From positions 5,952,001-6,016,000 of the forward strand of contig OX393579.1 in assembly GCA_947652605.1 (NCBI GenBank): DNA of 64,000 bases. The letters are read 5' to 3'. Below the pieces are notes generated by a model. The model was given only the letters and a program-made list of their open reading frames with translations, did no database searches and was not told the origin of the DNA. The stretch comes from Elmis aenea. Taxonomy: Eukaryota; Arthropoda; Insecta; Coleoptera; Elmidae. Positions 11,221 through 24,996 of this stretch are shown here, one piece after another. Both the position numbers and the translations under genes were made by a program. Each line of letters begins with the position of its first letter. Position 1 is the first letter of the stretch.

Positions 11221-14200
11221 TTTATTAGTATATCGATTGTTTTAAAAAATACAAGGTTAATTTATATGCAGCTACTTTTAAACTTGCAATCATGGGGTTG
11301 GTAAACTTAATTCCATAGGTACAGGGTATTTCATAGCTCAAGAAGAAAAGTATCTTGGGTAGCAAAAAAAAAACTTGTAGGTAGTCCAAACAGAATTTTA
11401 TAGATATGTTTTTAATTTTAAAGAATGTGCAAAATTTATCTTGTAAAAGTTACTACAAAACAGTAGACAATATGAAATTTTGAGGCCAGGTTATATTTGT
11501 TTTACCTGTGACCGATATATTTCTAAAAATGGTATTGTTTAAATGATTTTATGCATATGACAAAGTCTACAATGACTATTGTGCTCCTCCAAAAAGAAGT
11601 CATATATGTATTTATATTACAAATACTGTTCACTGTTGATGTTAAATTTTATTGCTTCCATGTTTACATTTCCCGTAGAACAATATTTTGATAAGGCGAA
11701 GCGTTAAAAACTGTTATTGTTTTCAACTCTTTCACATTAAATGTTCGTTTTATGTATTTGTTTTTGTAATAAAAATAACAGTACCCGTAAAAAGTTGTAA
11801 AACTTCTCGTAAATAATACCATACGCTATCGGCTGAATCATTGCACTTCGTTCTAACTGTTAAATAATATTTACATTCATTATGTTAATATGCTTGACAA
11901 ACTGTAACTAACTTGTAAACAAGTGTATCAGTATCATAAAGTTTTATCTCCGAAATGCAATATGACTTATCTCTGAAGAGTCGCTTGCCAATATTGGTTA
12001 AAATGTACATTAATTATACTGAACAACAAAAACATACTTCTTTTAATTGCTTTTTTTTCCAAACTGATTGATGTATGTTCTCAGATTTCAATTTACCAAA
12101 GATTGCTTTTGTAGGAAGTATGGGAAAGCTAGCTTGTCACTTCGCGCTTGTTTCTATCTTTGGATCCCCTAGTAGGAACAGACTTAAAATCGTGCTAATA
12201 TTGCCACTGGAGTAGGTTTTCACAGTTATAAGGGTAACGGCCGGTTTTATTTTGCGTTTTCTCTTCGTAACTTAAAAAGTAAAAATCTGAACGTCAGCAT
12301 TTAACTTTTAACGAGTACTGGAACAAGACAGTTGATGGATATATCGTTAAAGATCAGGATTGGATCATCACGATCTGCGAAATATAAAAATCGGTTTAAT
12401 CGGTTTGCTGTACGGGATCGGTCATTTTAATTAGATCTGTCTATTCGATAAGGTGATAGATGCTAGATCGAGAAAATATCGATTAAACTTTGATCACTAT
12501 GAGTTTGGAGTACTGGAAATCGTTATCTGCTTCTGTTTGACTACCCATTTTTGATCTAGATATATCTGCACTTAAATACTGATTGGTATAAATGGCAGTT
12601 TTTGTATTGACTGAGGTTGCAGTCTCTTTCATCAATTTTTGTTTCGTTTACTGATGAAATCAAGTAAAAACATAACTTAAAATTAAAATTGCACCGCATA
12701 TAAGTCAACTAAGCTTGTTGTATGTATGTCATTTTATGTATCGCCTTTTAAGTATAAGGAGTAAGTTTCCATTTTTTTAAATAACAATAATGCCGCAAGA
12801 GGTGTGATGCAGATCCAAGAGTCCACGTTTTCTTGTTACGAAATTATCATGGATAAAATTCAAAAATATGCCCAGAAATTTAAAAAAAGTGCCAATATTT
12901 GTTATTTTATTTAAACGCATGTTGTTGGGACATTTTTAATTTCAGCAAGGCTAAGTAATTTTTTCATATGCAAGGTTAATATTTGGTTCTTTTATTCATT
13001 CTATACCGTCTTTAAGAATGGCTGAAAGTCATTAATCTTTAGCACAATACAATTAAAGAAAGAGGTGGCAGATCCAGTTCGAAATGTTTGTATAAGCAGC
13101 CTTCTACATAGGTTTTGCGTTTCTTTTTGTTGTGCTTGTCGACCTTAAAGTATTGTACTACACATCTAAGGCTTGCTTTAAAATAAAACGCCGGATACAA
13201 AACCAAGTAAAGCAGCAACTTTCCAGATAATTACCATTTCTTCCTTACCGGTACGAAAACGGCGCCCTAATTAACTAAACTACGTAAAATAACGAGAATT
13301 TTCTATGCAGTCTCGAGTGGAATTAGTCATATAAGATCGGCGGGGCAATAAAAAGACCGCAAATCTGGTAAAAAGTCGTCTTCTGATCGGTTGAAACGGA
13401 AGACTGCGGGTACGCCGTCGACACGGTAAACTGAAAACCGGCTGCCCAGCTGTCTGCTTCTACCTGTACAACAGCTTACCTGCCGGCACCCTCCAACCGA
13501 CATAATAATACCTACCAGTACGTAAGCATCGGCTTGGAAGAAACATCACAACAAAGAAACTATCCACAGCTATTTTTTTACATTACGGAAAGTCCCACGC
13601 AAAACTTTGCAGAGTTTTGAAACTCACAAAATTAGCGACTACATTTGGGGTAATTATGAATCCGTGCAACGAAAAAACAAGTTATTGGTTAATGGATGAC
13701 CTCACAGCGCTTCCTCGTTATTCTAAAAAGCGGCGCATGCAATGAACTTCGGAGATTTCAATCTTGGATTCTCTCCATTCTATTAAGAATGTCACATTAT
13801 TTATTAAAGCGATAATGAACAGGTTTTTTTTCTGTTAAATTGATGTAATTCAAATACTGTCACTTGTACTTATTCATCCTTACATAAACAGACATTTTTA
13901 AACGAATAACTACCGTCTACGTGGCGTTTGAGTATGAAATAAACAATTCTAAATCAAAGTTTACAAACAGAGCTGCCTTTAAGCTACACAAGAGAGAACA
14001 AAACCAGGTGTGTGTCCTGTGAACTTCAAATTAATCGTGAAAGAGTGATTTTGAATAGGCTTAAAGAAAGAGAACTTGGCTTGGATGGTCCTATCCTTCC
14101 CGTGCATTATTCATTCAAGTTCACAGGGTCCAAAACGTTGTTTTTCTCCTGTAAACGACACTGAAGGTCGTTAGTTTAATAAAATGAAAGAATATTCTCG

Positions 14201-17200
14201 ATACTTTACTTAGAAAAAACAAAATAATCGTGCCATACATTTAGTTGACCTACAATTTTATGTATTGTTGTAATGATTTAATTTAAAAGTTTAATTAAGT
14301 ATTTTTATCACATAAGTAGCACCTGATATTATTATTTTAATACCATAGTTTTAAATATGTATCATTCTTCAAGTGTGTGTAACATACATAATATTATGTA
14401 TCATAGTGTTCCATGCCTATGAAATATAAACTGCACTTTCAGACTTCATGCAACTAAAGATTAAACAAATTTTGAGAAAAAATTCATCTTTGAAGATTGT
14501 TTTTGCTAAACTTAAGTCGTTTGAAAAAAAGCTTAATTTTTTCAAACGAAATGGGTCTTGATAGTCCAGCCAAAAAAAACTTTTCGTCTAGTATACTTCG
14601 ATTTTCGTAAAAAATACGACAAAATGTTGCTAAAAACAGTTTTTTAGAATTAAAAGTTGCTACAGTATTACAATTTTCTTAAAGATAAGTTTGAAAAAAC
14701 AATGAAAGTGTTATGAGGAGCCAATAAGCCCCTTTGTTGGAAGTTGCTTAAGTCAAATTATGCAATAAAAATGAATTAAAGCTAGCTTCAGTTACAGACC
14801 GATTTTTTTAACTATTTTTAATATTTAAGTCAATCTATTAATACTTCCCTGTGAGCTAGTCCATGTAATGTCAGCTGTTAATTAAAAAATTATAGAAAGG
14901 ACAGTTACAAAAAACAGAACAAGTCCTGACAAATAAACTGTAAATTGACTAAAAATATATTGTATGAGATTAAACAAAGGTGCAGAATATAAAATGTTTT
15001 ATAAGATATTAATGGAAAGAAAATACGAAATTTTAAATTCTAAATTTATCGCTGAAACTAAGAAGACCAAATAGGTACTTCGATAAGATTAGATTATTGC
15101 TGTTTATATAAAAATCATAAACCTATTACATAAGCTAAATATAACTAAATTAAGAGTTTATTGCCTTTATGCCCTTGTCCAATACGAAAATACCAATAAA
15201 AACGCTATCAAAAGCAAACTAAAAAATAAAATATGAATAAAAGTCATCATACATAAACATATTTACTAAAATTACATAATTTTTTTTTATAACTATAGCC
15301 CTTAAATTTTTACATTCAATGGCAGTTTTTAAAATTATTATTATTACCTACTATAATAATTTGATTACTATGGGAATTGTATCAATTAAGATAACTATTA
15401 TTATTTATATATTTTAAAATTCAGAAAAGCCAACTTCAGTTGAATTTCAAATATAAATATGTTTTTTTTTAATAGCGAAAGAACTCAGAACTCGATGCTT
15501 ATTTAATTTAATTTTTCTTAAAGGTAATCGGTACTTGCAATATTTTCTTTTAACTATCATTTTTTAACTTAACGTTTCTAGTGGATTAAATTATAGTTTA
15601 CTTTTATCAGTGCACTAATGAAACAATTATGTTTTTTGATAAAAATTGGTTTGATGCGGTTGTAAACGTTTTATTATTGTTTATAATGGTCTACCTTGTG
15701 CCAATTTAATTGTTTTTTACTGTTGTTTATTGCACATTTTATTTATTTTGGGTTTTCTTGGTAATGATAAGAAATTTCATAAATATTTTGAAACAAACCC
15801 GATCATAATTACTGCACATCAATTATGGTGAAAATTAAATATTCCAATTCAAGAATCTTGTAACAATAAGAACATTATATTTAGTGCCATTTAGTATGGT
15901 ATTTCTTTTACTTAGATTGCCATTAAAGCTTTAATTAAAAGAATAATCTTGTCTTATTGGTTGTCTGTATGTATTCCTACAAACAAGAAAGGTGCAATTT
16001 CTAAAAGATGTCAATTCCAACATAGAATTACCTACATACTAACAAAAGTAGTTAAAATTTTGCACCTAATCTTGAAAAAAAGGGAAACAGAAATTGTTAC
16101 CTAATACTATCACGAGAGTGAGGAAAATTATTTTAAATTGCTGCAGAAATAAATGATCATTGCTATTGAAATCAAAAAAGCAGACTTAGGCCTGGGAACA
16201 CAGGAACTTCTTATAAATCTCAAACATAATTTATCATTAAATTGTCACCAACGCGGAGTTTGTGAATTCTCGACGTATCTAAAACCTGAATTTTACAGTC
16301 TTTTAGTCTTTGAGGATTCGCCGATGTAATTTTTAATTAAAGACGGTATGGCCGTTTCCATTTTCTTTAGAATTGTTTGTATTACAACTATTTGTACATT
16401 GATAATAACGTAACATTCCTGTTGCATTCTTTGAATATTAAAACTATTTAGGAGAAAAAACTTCGACGGTATTCTCAAAGAAGTCAGTCCGTTTGATGTA
16501 TTGCCTTGCCCACGTTTTAAAGTATAAAAAAAAATATTGTGATGGCTTTGGGAATATTGGACTCGGACAGCCACATTAAGAAATACGTCGCTTGTGGTGA
16601 TGCTTTATCAGAAACTGCATTTCATCACCAGGTATTTAGGGAATCATTGCATTGGTTAAACGTAAAATAAAATTAATTGAAGGATTAGGATATCTAGAAA
16701 TTAGTGTATTGCGCAGTGTTTATGTATATAAATAAGCGACACCACCAGGTAATATGTATTTAATACATAAAATTTGTTTCTCAGAGTTTTTTAAACCCTG
16801 TTGATGAGGGAAAGACGAGATCTTTCATATGCAATATTTTGTTATGAATCTAAATCACGATTCGAGCAAAAGTAGGTGTTATATAAAGATTTTTAACCTT
16901 GATTGATTAAAATACCCATACAGAAATTTTTAATATGTGGTTTGAAAGTACATTTACATTATTCAATATTTTTAATAACCGCATTTGTTGTTTCGCTGTG
17001 TGTTTGAAAAATTGGGAATTTATCAGCTTACCTCAGCTCAAGGTGTACAGCATTTTACTTCGTGTTGGTATGCGTTTGTATTAAGCCATTAAGTGTGAAA
17101 ATTTCCCAAATTTGAGGTTTTAATATCCTGCTGCTAGTGAGGATTGCCAATACTACAAAAATATTTTGATTGTTTGAGTTTATGATCATTCTTTATAATG

Positions 17201-17854
17201 TGCAGTAGATATAAAAATAAATGCTGTCTAGTCATGTAAATATCTAAGCATGCATTGCAAAATTCAATAGCGCCAGTTTATTTGTAGTGTGGGATTATAC
17301 TAAAATAAAAACTCAGATATCTGTCAGTTGCAATGAAGATGTGATAAAATTTGGTAATACTTTATCTTTTATTGTTTATATACCGGAATTAACTGACAAA
17401 CTTGCTTTTTTTAAAATTAAAACCATCCGGCTTAGACATAATCTAAACACTTGTTTGTCTTGTAGTATAATTTATTGTTATATTATTTTGATATTTAAAA
17501 CAAAACAAATTAAAAAACGAAGAATCCTTGGGTCTAATACAGAGTGTGTATAAATTTGTGGACAATTTGAACAAAGATTAGTTCCCTGGGTAAATGTAAA
17601 TGTTCTTACAAAAATGTTGGCCAAAGGATATTTAGCCAGCTGTAGGCCAAAAACTATGAAATTATAAGAAAATAAATGTGCATTTTTGTTGAATATTTTT
17701 AGTGGTATTAGCGAACAATTATAATCAATAAAATTTGTGCTAAGCCGTTGTTCTGCAGTTGTAAAACTAAAAGAAATAAATTAACATTTTTCATGATAGT
17801 TTATTTGTAAATCTTCACCAGTGTGTATATTTTCAGTAGTTAATTACAATACAG
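11221..17854. other. Non-coding upstream region of the Rho GTPase gene
   Basis: No exon was found. I looked for the missing P-loop exon (G-x-x-x-x-G-K-T/S); the nearest look-alike, near 12110 on the plus strand, reads GSMGKLA and does not fit. Two things stand out: a GC-richer island at about 13240-13510 with several E-box-like words (cagctg, acctg), and inverted words cctgtgaactt / aagttcacagg at about 14013 and 14117. The remainder is AT-rich with nothing recognisable. Confidence 0.45.
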
Positions 17855-17962
17855 TTCTGCGCAAAAGTATGAAAACAGACAAATATTATTAAAGATATTA
17901 CAATAAAATTTGGTATTTGACCTTTATAGTATTTTTCGGATTCGATGAAAATATTAAGGTTG

Positions 17963-18823
17963 CAATACGACTTCCGGTTCAACCGGAAACGGACTCAAAC
18001 ATTAAAAATTTAAATTGAACACCCTGTATATTTTGATTTTTTTGGATTCCCGCTCAAATTGTATGAGGTTATATGGCTTCAAAATCAACCGTTTTCGTAA
18101 AATTTACATTTTTATGAAAATTCTTAGCGGTACAGCACTTTCAATTCTTTTTTAATATCTAAAAACTTTGAAGAGGCAGAAATTCCTTTGAAATTGACAA
18201 TAAATTAATTAACACTCTGCACTAGCTACAATTTAAAAATATTATACAGGGCGTTTTTAACGCATGGTCAGACTTGGGTCAGACTTGTGAAACTTTAAAT
18301 AGCGGTAGCTCTATTTTCTTAAATACAACACCCTACATTTTTTTTACAAAGTCCTATAGAAAATTTAATTGTCCACTAAAACTGTTTTACACCTAAAATC
18401 GATATTTTCCAAGATATCGCGATTTTACTGTTATTTATTAGGGCTTCAGGTAAGCTATGAAGGTAGGCAGTGGTAATTTTGAAACAAGTAAAAGAAAAAA
18501 CAAGAAAGGTACAGTTTTATCTTTTCCCTGCGAATTTTTGTCCTTTTTTTGCACAATGAAGATGTAATTTTACCATTCTTACGTTTAAATCGAGGTTTCT
18601 TAAAACGATTTATGCATTTATTCATTGGAACAGTGTGATGAGACAATTACTAAATACATTTCAGTTTAATCATATTCAAAGTCCTAAAAACCGATCGATA
18701 ATGTATTAGGTAAGCAAAAAGAACGCTGTTTAAAAAAAATGGTAACTGATCTGCCTTATTTTTTTATTTAAAAAAAAAAAGGTTAGGATTGATTTTGTTT
18801 CGGTTGAACTGAAAGTCGTATTG
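17963..18823. repeat. Degenerate inverted repeat with CACCCTGTATA ends
   Basis: The word caatacgacttccggttcaa at 17963 is inverted at 18801-18823 with three mismatches over 23 bases. Between them lie gaacaccctgtatat (about 18017) and an outward-facing atacagggcg (about 18243), the same signature that ends the foldback elements. It looks like an old, eroded foldback or two overlapping ones. Confidence 0.5.
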
Positions 18824-18850
18824 TATAAACACACAAAAAATGGTTTATAG

Positions 18851-19751
18851 AATCCCCACCATCCCACCAACATTCTACATAATAATAATTATTGTTAATA
18901 TATCTTTTGGGGTAATTTTAAATTTTTACGTTTCTAAATAAGTAAGAAAAATTTGATTGTGAAGACAATAAGCAAATTATATAATAATGTCAAAGCTAAC
19001 TGTGGTTGGAATTATAAACAGTGTGTTATGTAATTCTGCTTACAAATATTTGCATCTTATCACAACTGAGATGTTCAAAAAAAATATTCTAGGTCTGGAA
19101 TCTCTTTACAAAAATTAAAATATCATGGAGTACCCCTCTGAAAGATAAAACTTGCACCATTTAACAACTTTGTAACTCTTATCGTTTTTATAACCCCGCA
19201 TTTGCATAAATAAACTAGGCAGGCTGTACATGTGCAACGTAAATGATTGCAAAAAGTTATGGTAAACCTATTTTCGTTATAATAAACATTTTTATCAACA
19301 ATCGCTTAGATAAGGATTCACTGACACCAACAAAACATAATTTCTCCATTTGTTTTTTGTGCAATAAATAACGATTCATTTTAAAATGTTGTTAAATGTA
19401 CTGCTAATCGATTTATTCTTTAAAACTTGCAGTTTGGTGTAAATTTTATTGTGACAAAAGAGATTTCGACAACACCCTTGTTTGGTTTGCTCCACCAAAC
19501 CTAAGCAAATATAACAATTTACTTATAGTGTTATCTACCGATTTCCAAACACCATCCCTCGATTTTGCTCCCTTGCTGGCGTGTTTGAACCTGTTTATCT
19601 TGTGTAATTCCAGGAGGTTGAAGGTTTTTATGATAAAATAAACAGTTTTATGCCCATCTGTCGTCATTTCACGACATTCCTCGCCTCGTGTATAGCATAG
19701 CAGGGTTGTTATCGAAAGGTGCTCTGACAGTGTTTTCTTTATTTGTTGCAG
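18851..19751. other. Non-coding stretch before the Rho exon
   Basis: No exon recognised. A minus-strand open frame (19446-19778) overlaps the Rho exon on the opposite strand and shows no domain. The final bases form a good acceptor (pyrimidine-rich, ttgttgcag). Confidence 0.5.
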
Positions 19752-19810
19752 TGGTCGTACAGGTGGATGGTGAGCCAATCAGGGTCGAACTTTGTGATAC
19801 AGCTGGCGAG
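19752..19810 (+). CDS. RhoU: RHOU/RHOV-like Rho GTPase, internal exon (G3/switch II)
   Basis: This 59-nt exon sits between ttgttgcag and gtaggt and enters with two bases of a split codon. It encodes VVQVDGEPIRVELCDTAGE: strand beta-2/beta-3 and the G3 box D-T-A-G of a Rho GTPase. It joins in phase to the exon at 34198 to give CDTAGE|DELTGLRSLCYP, co-linear with the atypical Rho proteins RHOU/Wrch and RHOV/Chp, whose switch II also runs into LR-S/P-LCY. These proteins act at membranes in actin and adhesion control. Oddity: the residue after DTAG, equivalent to Ras Gln61, is Glu (GAG). The upstream exon carrying the P-loop and switch I was not found, so the gene is partial. The join is inferred from splice sites and phase. 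Confidence 0.88.
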
Positions 19811-20425
19811 GTAGGTCGTTTCAAGTTCAGTCTTCGTAATAATATACACAATTATGTAAGAAGCGCACGACGACTCGCAATAAGTTACCGTGGCTTTAGC
19901 ACGAACGTTTTTTAAAGTTTGCTTACGAGCGGAACTTGTTCACTTGCGTTTCTGTTCGTTTTGTTGCGTTTTTCGACGGGTGCTGAACGGGAAAAAATGT
20001 TTTTGGTTTACGAAATGACGGCTGTAATTGCGAGGGGTCTGTGTGCGCTCACGAAACCGTTGTCATTAGCCATCGTTTATGTTCAACCACAACCCAATCT
20101 TAAAATGTAAAGAACATGTTCCATATTTGACGAGATGATAATTATCTTCAATTTTAAGGCACAAACATCGTTTGTCGTTGAGAAATACATTTATAAATGA
20201 CTGAAAAAAGTAAAGAATTGTATAGCTTACAATTTAAATATATTCTTAACTATATGTGATACGTTTCGGTCTCCGTAAAACCATCTTTCCATGCACGAGA
20301 CAACTTCGGAAAGGAAGAATTTATTTTGAAAAGTTTTACTTTCATTATATTTGTCATACCTTAAATTATTTCTCTAGTTCTCACCATTATCGAGACATTA
20401 ATCATCATAGAACAAACGAGACAAT

Positions 20426-20450
20426 ATACAGGGTGATTGATTGGGATCGG
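20426..20450. repeat. Solo TATACAGGGTG element end
   Basis: The word atatacagggtgattgat matches the foldback end signature but has no inverted partner within several kilobases. An inverted relative (atcaccctgtata) lies at about 38454. Probably a relic end. Confidence 0.4.
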
Positions 20451-22567
20451 GTGTTAAAAATATATGAAGAATGAAAAAGCGTATTAATCTGAAATTTTGG
20501 TTATACTTTTATCAGAATATATTGCTAAAGAGTTCTGTTTTATTTCACAATGGAAATTGTTGATTGCGCTCACATATTTATTTGTTTAAACAAATTCGTC
20601 CATGCGTAAATATTTAGGTCATAATCTTACCTACAGCTATACTTTAATAAATATCTTAAGGTTGTGGTTTTTCTACTTTTTTGCAACCTTAAGTGAGTAT
20701 TGCTTTGTATAAATTGTTTATTTATTTAGTTTAGTTAAATTAATTTTTTATTTGCGCAACTGTAGTTATCAGGCAACGATCCTAAACAGAATTTTCCTCC
20801 TTATTTTTTAAACGTATTGTGTTGGAAATCCTTCATTTTACTCTATTTAAAAAAAAAACTATTGCGTCAAATAGAATACCAACGGTTTTTGAGCTAATTA
20901 ACTTTAAAAAAAGAACTTTAAACAGATGTTAACATTAAATGCTGAAAATGATCGACTTTACATCTGTAAGAAAAAATATACTGTACCTACATTGATTTTT
21001 AAAATAAGGTGCTGTCTTTTTTAACAAATTTACCAACTAAAATCGTATATACCTGTAGAAATTAGTTTCTTAACAATATTGTGTTTGGAGTGTAGCTGAA
21101 GTGTAAAGTTATAAATTGAGGTTAAAATTTTACCACAACTATATGAGTATCTACATTAATTAAAATACCTAATGAAAAGAAATCCAGAGAAGGGTAGAAC
21201 TAAATGTTTTTCCGATAATTAACTAAAGTAATCTAAGAAGTAAATAAGATTCTTTACTGCAAAACAATTCTCCCTGGAAGGCGAAAAAGGTACCTATAAA
21301 TAGTAGGTAATTACAAACATACTGTTACCAAATTTAATTCCTTGTAACTTAAGCTTATTTTCATTAATTTAATGTTAGAAAGATTTTGTTTGATCTTTCT
21401 CTGTCCTGTTTACGAGCACTAAGCTGTAGCTATCAAAATTTAGTGGGAAAATAACAGTGTTTATGGTAACACGCAATAAAGGCGTTTGTTTATGATATTA
21501 AAGCTTTTTATTTGCTGTATAGTTGTAAAATAAATAAATATTTTAGGTGGGCTACTTTCTTGTGGAAGTGTAACTGAAATTTTCAAACGCTTTTAATGTG
21601 TTAACCATTTCCTTTGTGTATTTGTATACTGTTATAGGGTTTAAAAATAATGATTAAAACGTTATGCAGCTTTATGCCTGATGTAAAAACTTGGAAACAT
21701 TTTGTCTTCATCAAATCTGAAGAAGAGGAAGTGCTCGTTTTTTCTTGGTTGTTTTTTCTACCGTTTTCAAAATTCTTATGCATTATCTTGGATATTTTCT
21801 GTAACCATATCTGTAAGCTACCTGTTTACAATATGTTCTTTTAGAAAAGGGAGGCGATTCAATGACAAATAGTTTTTGTTTGACAGTGAGTCACTCTTTC
21901 GTGCTGATTATAACTACGATGATTTATGTAAATATTAAATAGCGCTTACATTTGATGACAAACCTTAAAAAATTGCAAATTAGCTTGTTATGATTTAGCC
22001 CAAGCGTGACCACGGTCACCTTAAAAGCACACCGTTGGCTATGAATCACATCAGATGGTGGTGAAAAGGTTTACACCAATTTGCTAATGTGTTGCAGTTA
22101 ATATGGTATTATGAAGGAGGTTAAAAGGGAGATTAACACAAATTTTCGATTTGTCATAGATGTGTGGAGTCGACCACAATTTTTTTATTGTTATACATAT
22201 AGAATAATTTGGATTAAAAAAAACAAGTTTCATATTTTACTCATAAACTATTTAATTTGTAATTTATACTACATATTGCACTTATCTCTGTAACTATAAT
22301 TTACTTTTTGTTGTGATTTTTGCCTCTTGGTGTATAGTGAGTCAATAAGAAACACTTGTCCTGGATTTATAAGCAATATTGTCCATAAACCTATACCAAA
22401 TATTTTTTTGTTGACCCCTTACAATCCGCATTACATTTAAATGTTATCGTGAAACTACCAAAATGGGAAAAAACACCATATAAAATTAATATTATGGTCA
22501 TGAAATATATTTTTTTTCTGCGTCCGTCCAGAAAATCAGTTGTTTCCGATAAATTTTTAGTTTGAAA

Positions 22568-22682
22568 AATAAATATTTACTGGCCTAGGCTAGAAAGTAA
22601 CTGGTTGCTATGGTAATAAATTGTCTTTACCAGCCTAGGCCGGAAAGTAGCTGATTGCCATGGTGGTGAGTTGTTTTGTTGA
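22568..22682. repeat. 56-bp tandem duplication with X-box-like words
   Basis: Two adjacent copies of about 56 bp, each starting with actggcctaggc / accagcctaggc and continuing gaaagtaactggttgctatgg / gaaagtagctgattgccatgg. Each contains a GTTGCYATGG-like word, the half of an RFX X-box. The first copy extends to GTTGCTATGGTAAT, close to the full palindromic X-box. Binding is untested. Confidence 0.6.
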
Positions 22683-24032
22683 TTCGCGCTGTCAAACAAG
22701 CGTCGCTATACTACCAAGCGAGTTTTCACTTTCCGGTCTTGTTACGCAAATAATTATTGTTAAACTCATGGGTATTATTTATGTCGTTTGATGTAATACA
22801 GTTATTATTTATTCTATTCTAAAATAACTTGTTGGTTTTTAATTAAGAATGTCTTGGTGAGGTTTTTTTTCCCATAGAAGCATTATTAATTTTACTAAAT
22901 TAGTGGAACAATTTTTTTAGAATGAAACTTCTCTAAACTTCCTACCCATTTAAATTTAAGTCAATCAAAGTATGTGGTCTTAATTAAGAAATGAAAAAAC
23001 AAAAAAATTGAACGACAAATTTTGAAATGTCTGCGTTTTTATTGGAATACTAATGTTTTTAAATTGTTTTTTTATTCGAAACGAAACTACATTTTTAAAT
23101 AATCTAAAGATTCGAAACCACGTGAAACATAACGAAGAAAATTTGGTTGTTGAAGAATTAACCCGAGAATTTTTCTTTCTTTTCTTATAATGGCGAAAAT
23201 GTATGTGTTTGTATATTTCATAAAGTTTACCCATATCTTTAAATGTATATTTGCATAAAAAACAGAATGGTGCGTTTTCTTATCAACGCTTTATCGATAT
23301 CAGTACATCGTACGATAATTAGATGACGCACCATCGACTAATTACAATTTTCATGCACATAATGCAACATAAATCTGCCTTGCTGTTAATCATATTTCAT
23401 TTTAAATCATAAAGTATATCACAGATTTGATCTGTTCATGTAAAACTATGTAGTGTCTAATTAATTTTAAAAAAATAATAAGCTTATTAACCGTTTGAAA
23501 AATTATCGACTGTAGAAAAACGCTACAGGAAATTGTCTAGAATTCTAGAAGACCAGACGATGTATTTTGAGCTCGTTAGATGCTAGCTAAGACTTGTTTA
23601 AAATTTCATTTAATTGTCCTCGTTTAGGTTCTTTCTAGTCACTCACTCAAATCCCTCCTTGATAGTGGAGATTCTTGAACGAACTGTCGCGTCATTATTT
23701 TATTATTTCCGTCTTTTAACTGTTTCACATTTGATTTAAGTGTAGAAAGTTTTATGAACCGTAATGATAATTACACGCATAACGCATGCATGCACACGTT
23801 TTTTTTTAAATAACCACCGGTTATCTTCGTGTTTGTATAGATTAAATTATAAAGGAGCTATCGACTGTTCGTAGTTTTGGGCTCAGTATGATTCATGATA
23901 ATTAAATATTACAACATTGTAAACTTACTAGAAATCAAAAAGAAAGTTGAGTGTTGCACTTAAAACAAAGACCTGATGTAATCTTATTAGAAATCGAATC
24001 AATAACCGAAGTAGACTCTATAGACTCTAGAC

Positions 24033-24996
24033 CAGGGCTTCCAAACAAGGGGTCCATGGACCCCCTGGGGGTGCGTGAAACTTCTACAGGGGGCACGTGC
24101 CAAATACAATAACCGGAAAAATGTATTGGAGGAAAGCAATCAATAATTTTCGCACTAAATATTTTTACATAGTGTGTTTTATGCATAAATAAAGTTATTT
24201 TAATATTGACCAACTGACAAGGGGTACATTGATGGAAACAGGTTTAAAACCACTGCGGTAAGGCAACACCTCGATAAGATACAATCATTAGAAAATTATT
24301 GACGTCACAGTTCTAAAATTACCTGGGCTTGTTTGAATAACATAGCTGAAGCCGATTTTGTCAATTTTAGCAGAAGACGCCCAAGCGTCGGTACCTTTTT
24401 TGCAATATGTACCGTTTATATGGATAATAACTTTAAAACCGTAAAACAGTGCCCCTTATAAGATACAATAACTAGAAAATTGTGAGTAATGGTTCTAAAA
24501 TTACTTGGGCATGTTAAGCTAACATAGTCCAAGCCGTTTTTGTCAATTTTAGCAAAAGACGCCCAAGCGACGGTACCTGTTTTGCATTATATACCGCATG
24601 TATGGTTGATAACATTAATACAGTAAGACAACATCCCGTATAAGATACAATAACTTGAAAATTTTTAAAGTTATGGTTCTAAAATTACCAAGACATGTTT
24701 AACTAACATAGTCCAAGCCGTTTTTACCAATTTTAGCAAAAGACGCCCAAGCGTCGGTACCTCTTTTGCAATATATACCGCATATATGGTTGATAACATT
24801 AATACAGTAAGACAACATCCCGTATAAGATACAATAACTTGAATATTATTAAAGTCATGGTTCTAAAATTACCTAGACATGTTAAACTAACATAGTCGAA
24901 GCCGTTTTTGTCAATTTTAGCAAAAGACGCCCAAGCGTCGGTACCCCTTTTGCAAGGCCAAGGGGTACATTGATGGAAACTGGTTTAGAACCGCTG
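24033..24996. mobile_element. Non-autonomous hAT element with 8-bp target duplication
   Basis: The element begins cagggcttccaaac and ends gtttagaaccgctg, imperfect hAT-type TIRs. It is flanked on both sides by the identical 8-mer ctctagac (24025-24032 and 24997-25004), the target-site duplication length of hAT transposases. The left subterminal region has the ggggtccatggaccccc palindrome common in such elements. There is no transposase frame. Inside are about four copies of a 184-bp unit. A second copy of the right-end sequence (ggggtacattgatggaaac) lies internally at about 24220, followed by cactg, which looks like an ancestral shorter right end. Confidence 0.88.
24309..24950. repeat. 184-bp minisatellite inside the hAT element
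   Basis: The word gttctaaaattac recurs at about 24310, 24492, 24676 and 24860 (spacing 182, 184, 184). Most copies contain gacgcccaagcgtcggtacc, a 5-bp hairpin with a CCAA loop. Copies differ by scattered substitutions, so the array is not brand new. Confidence 0.85.

Noticed and set aside
12100..12140. Possible P-loop for the missing Rho exon (FVGSMGKLA)
   Set aside because: It lacks the G-x-x-x-x-G-K-S/T spacing and the following switch I residues, and the surrounding frame is not Rho-like.
19446..19778. 110-residue minus-strand open frame
   Set aside because: It overlaps the Rho exon on the opposite strand and shows no recognisable motif. Likely a shadow frame.
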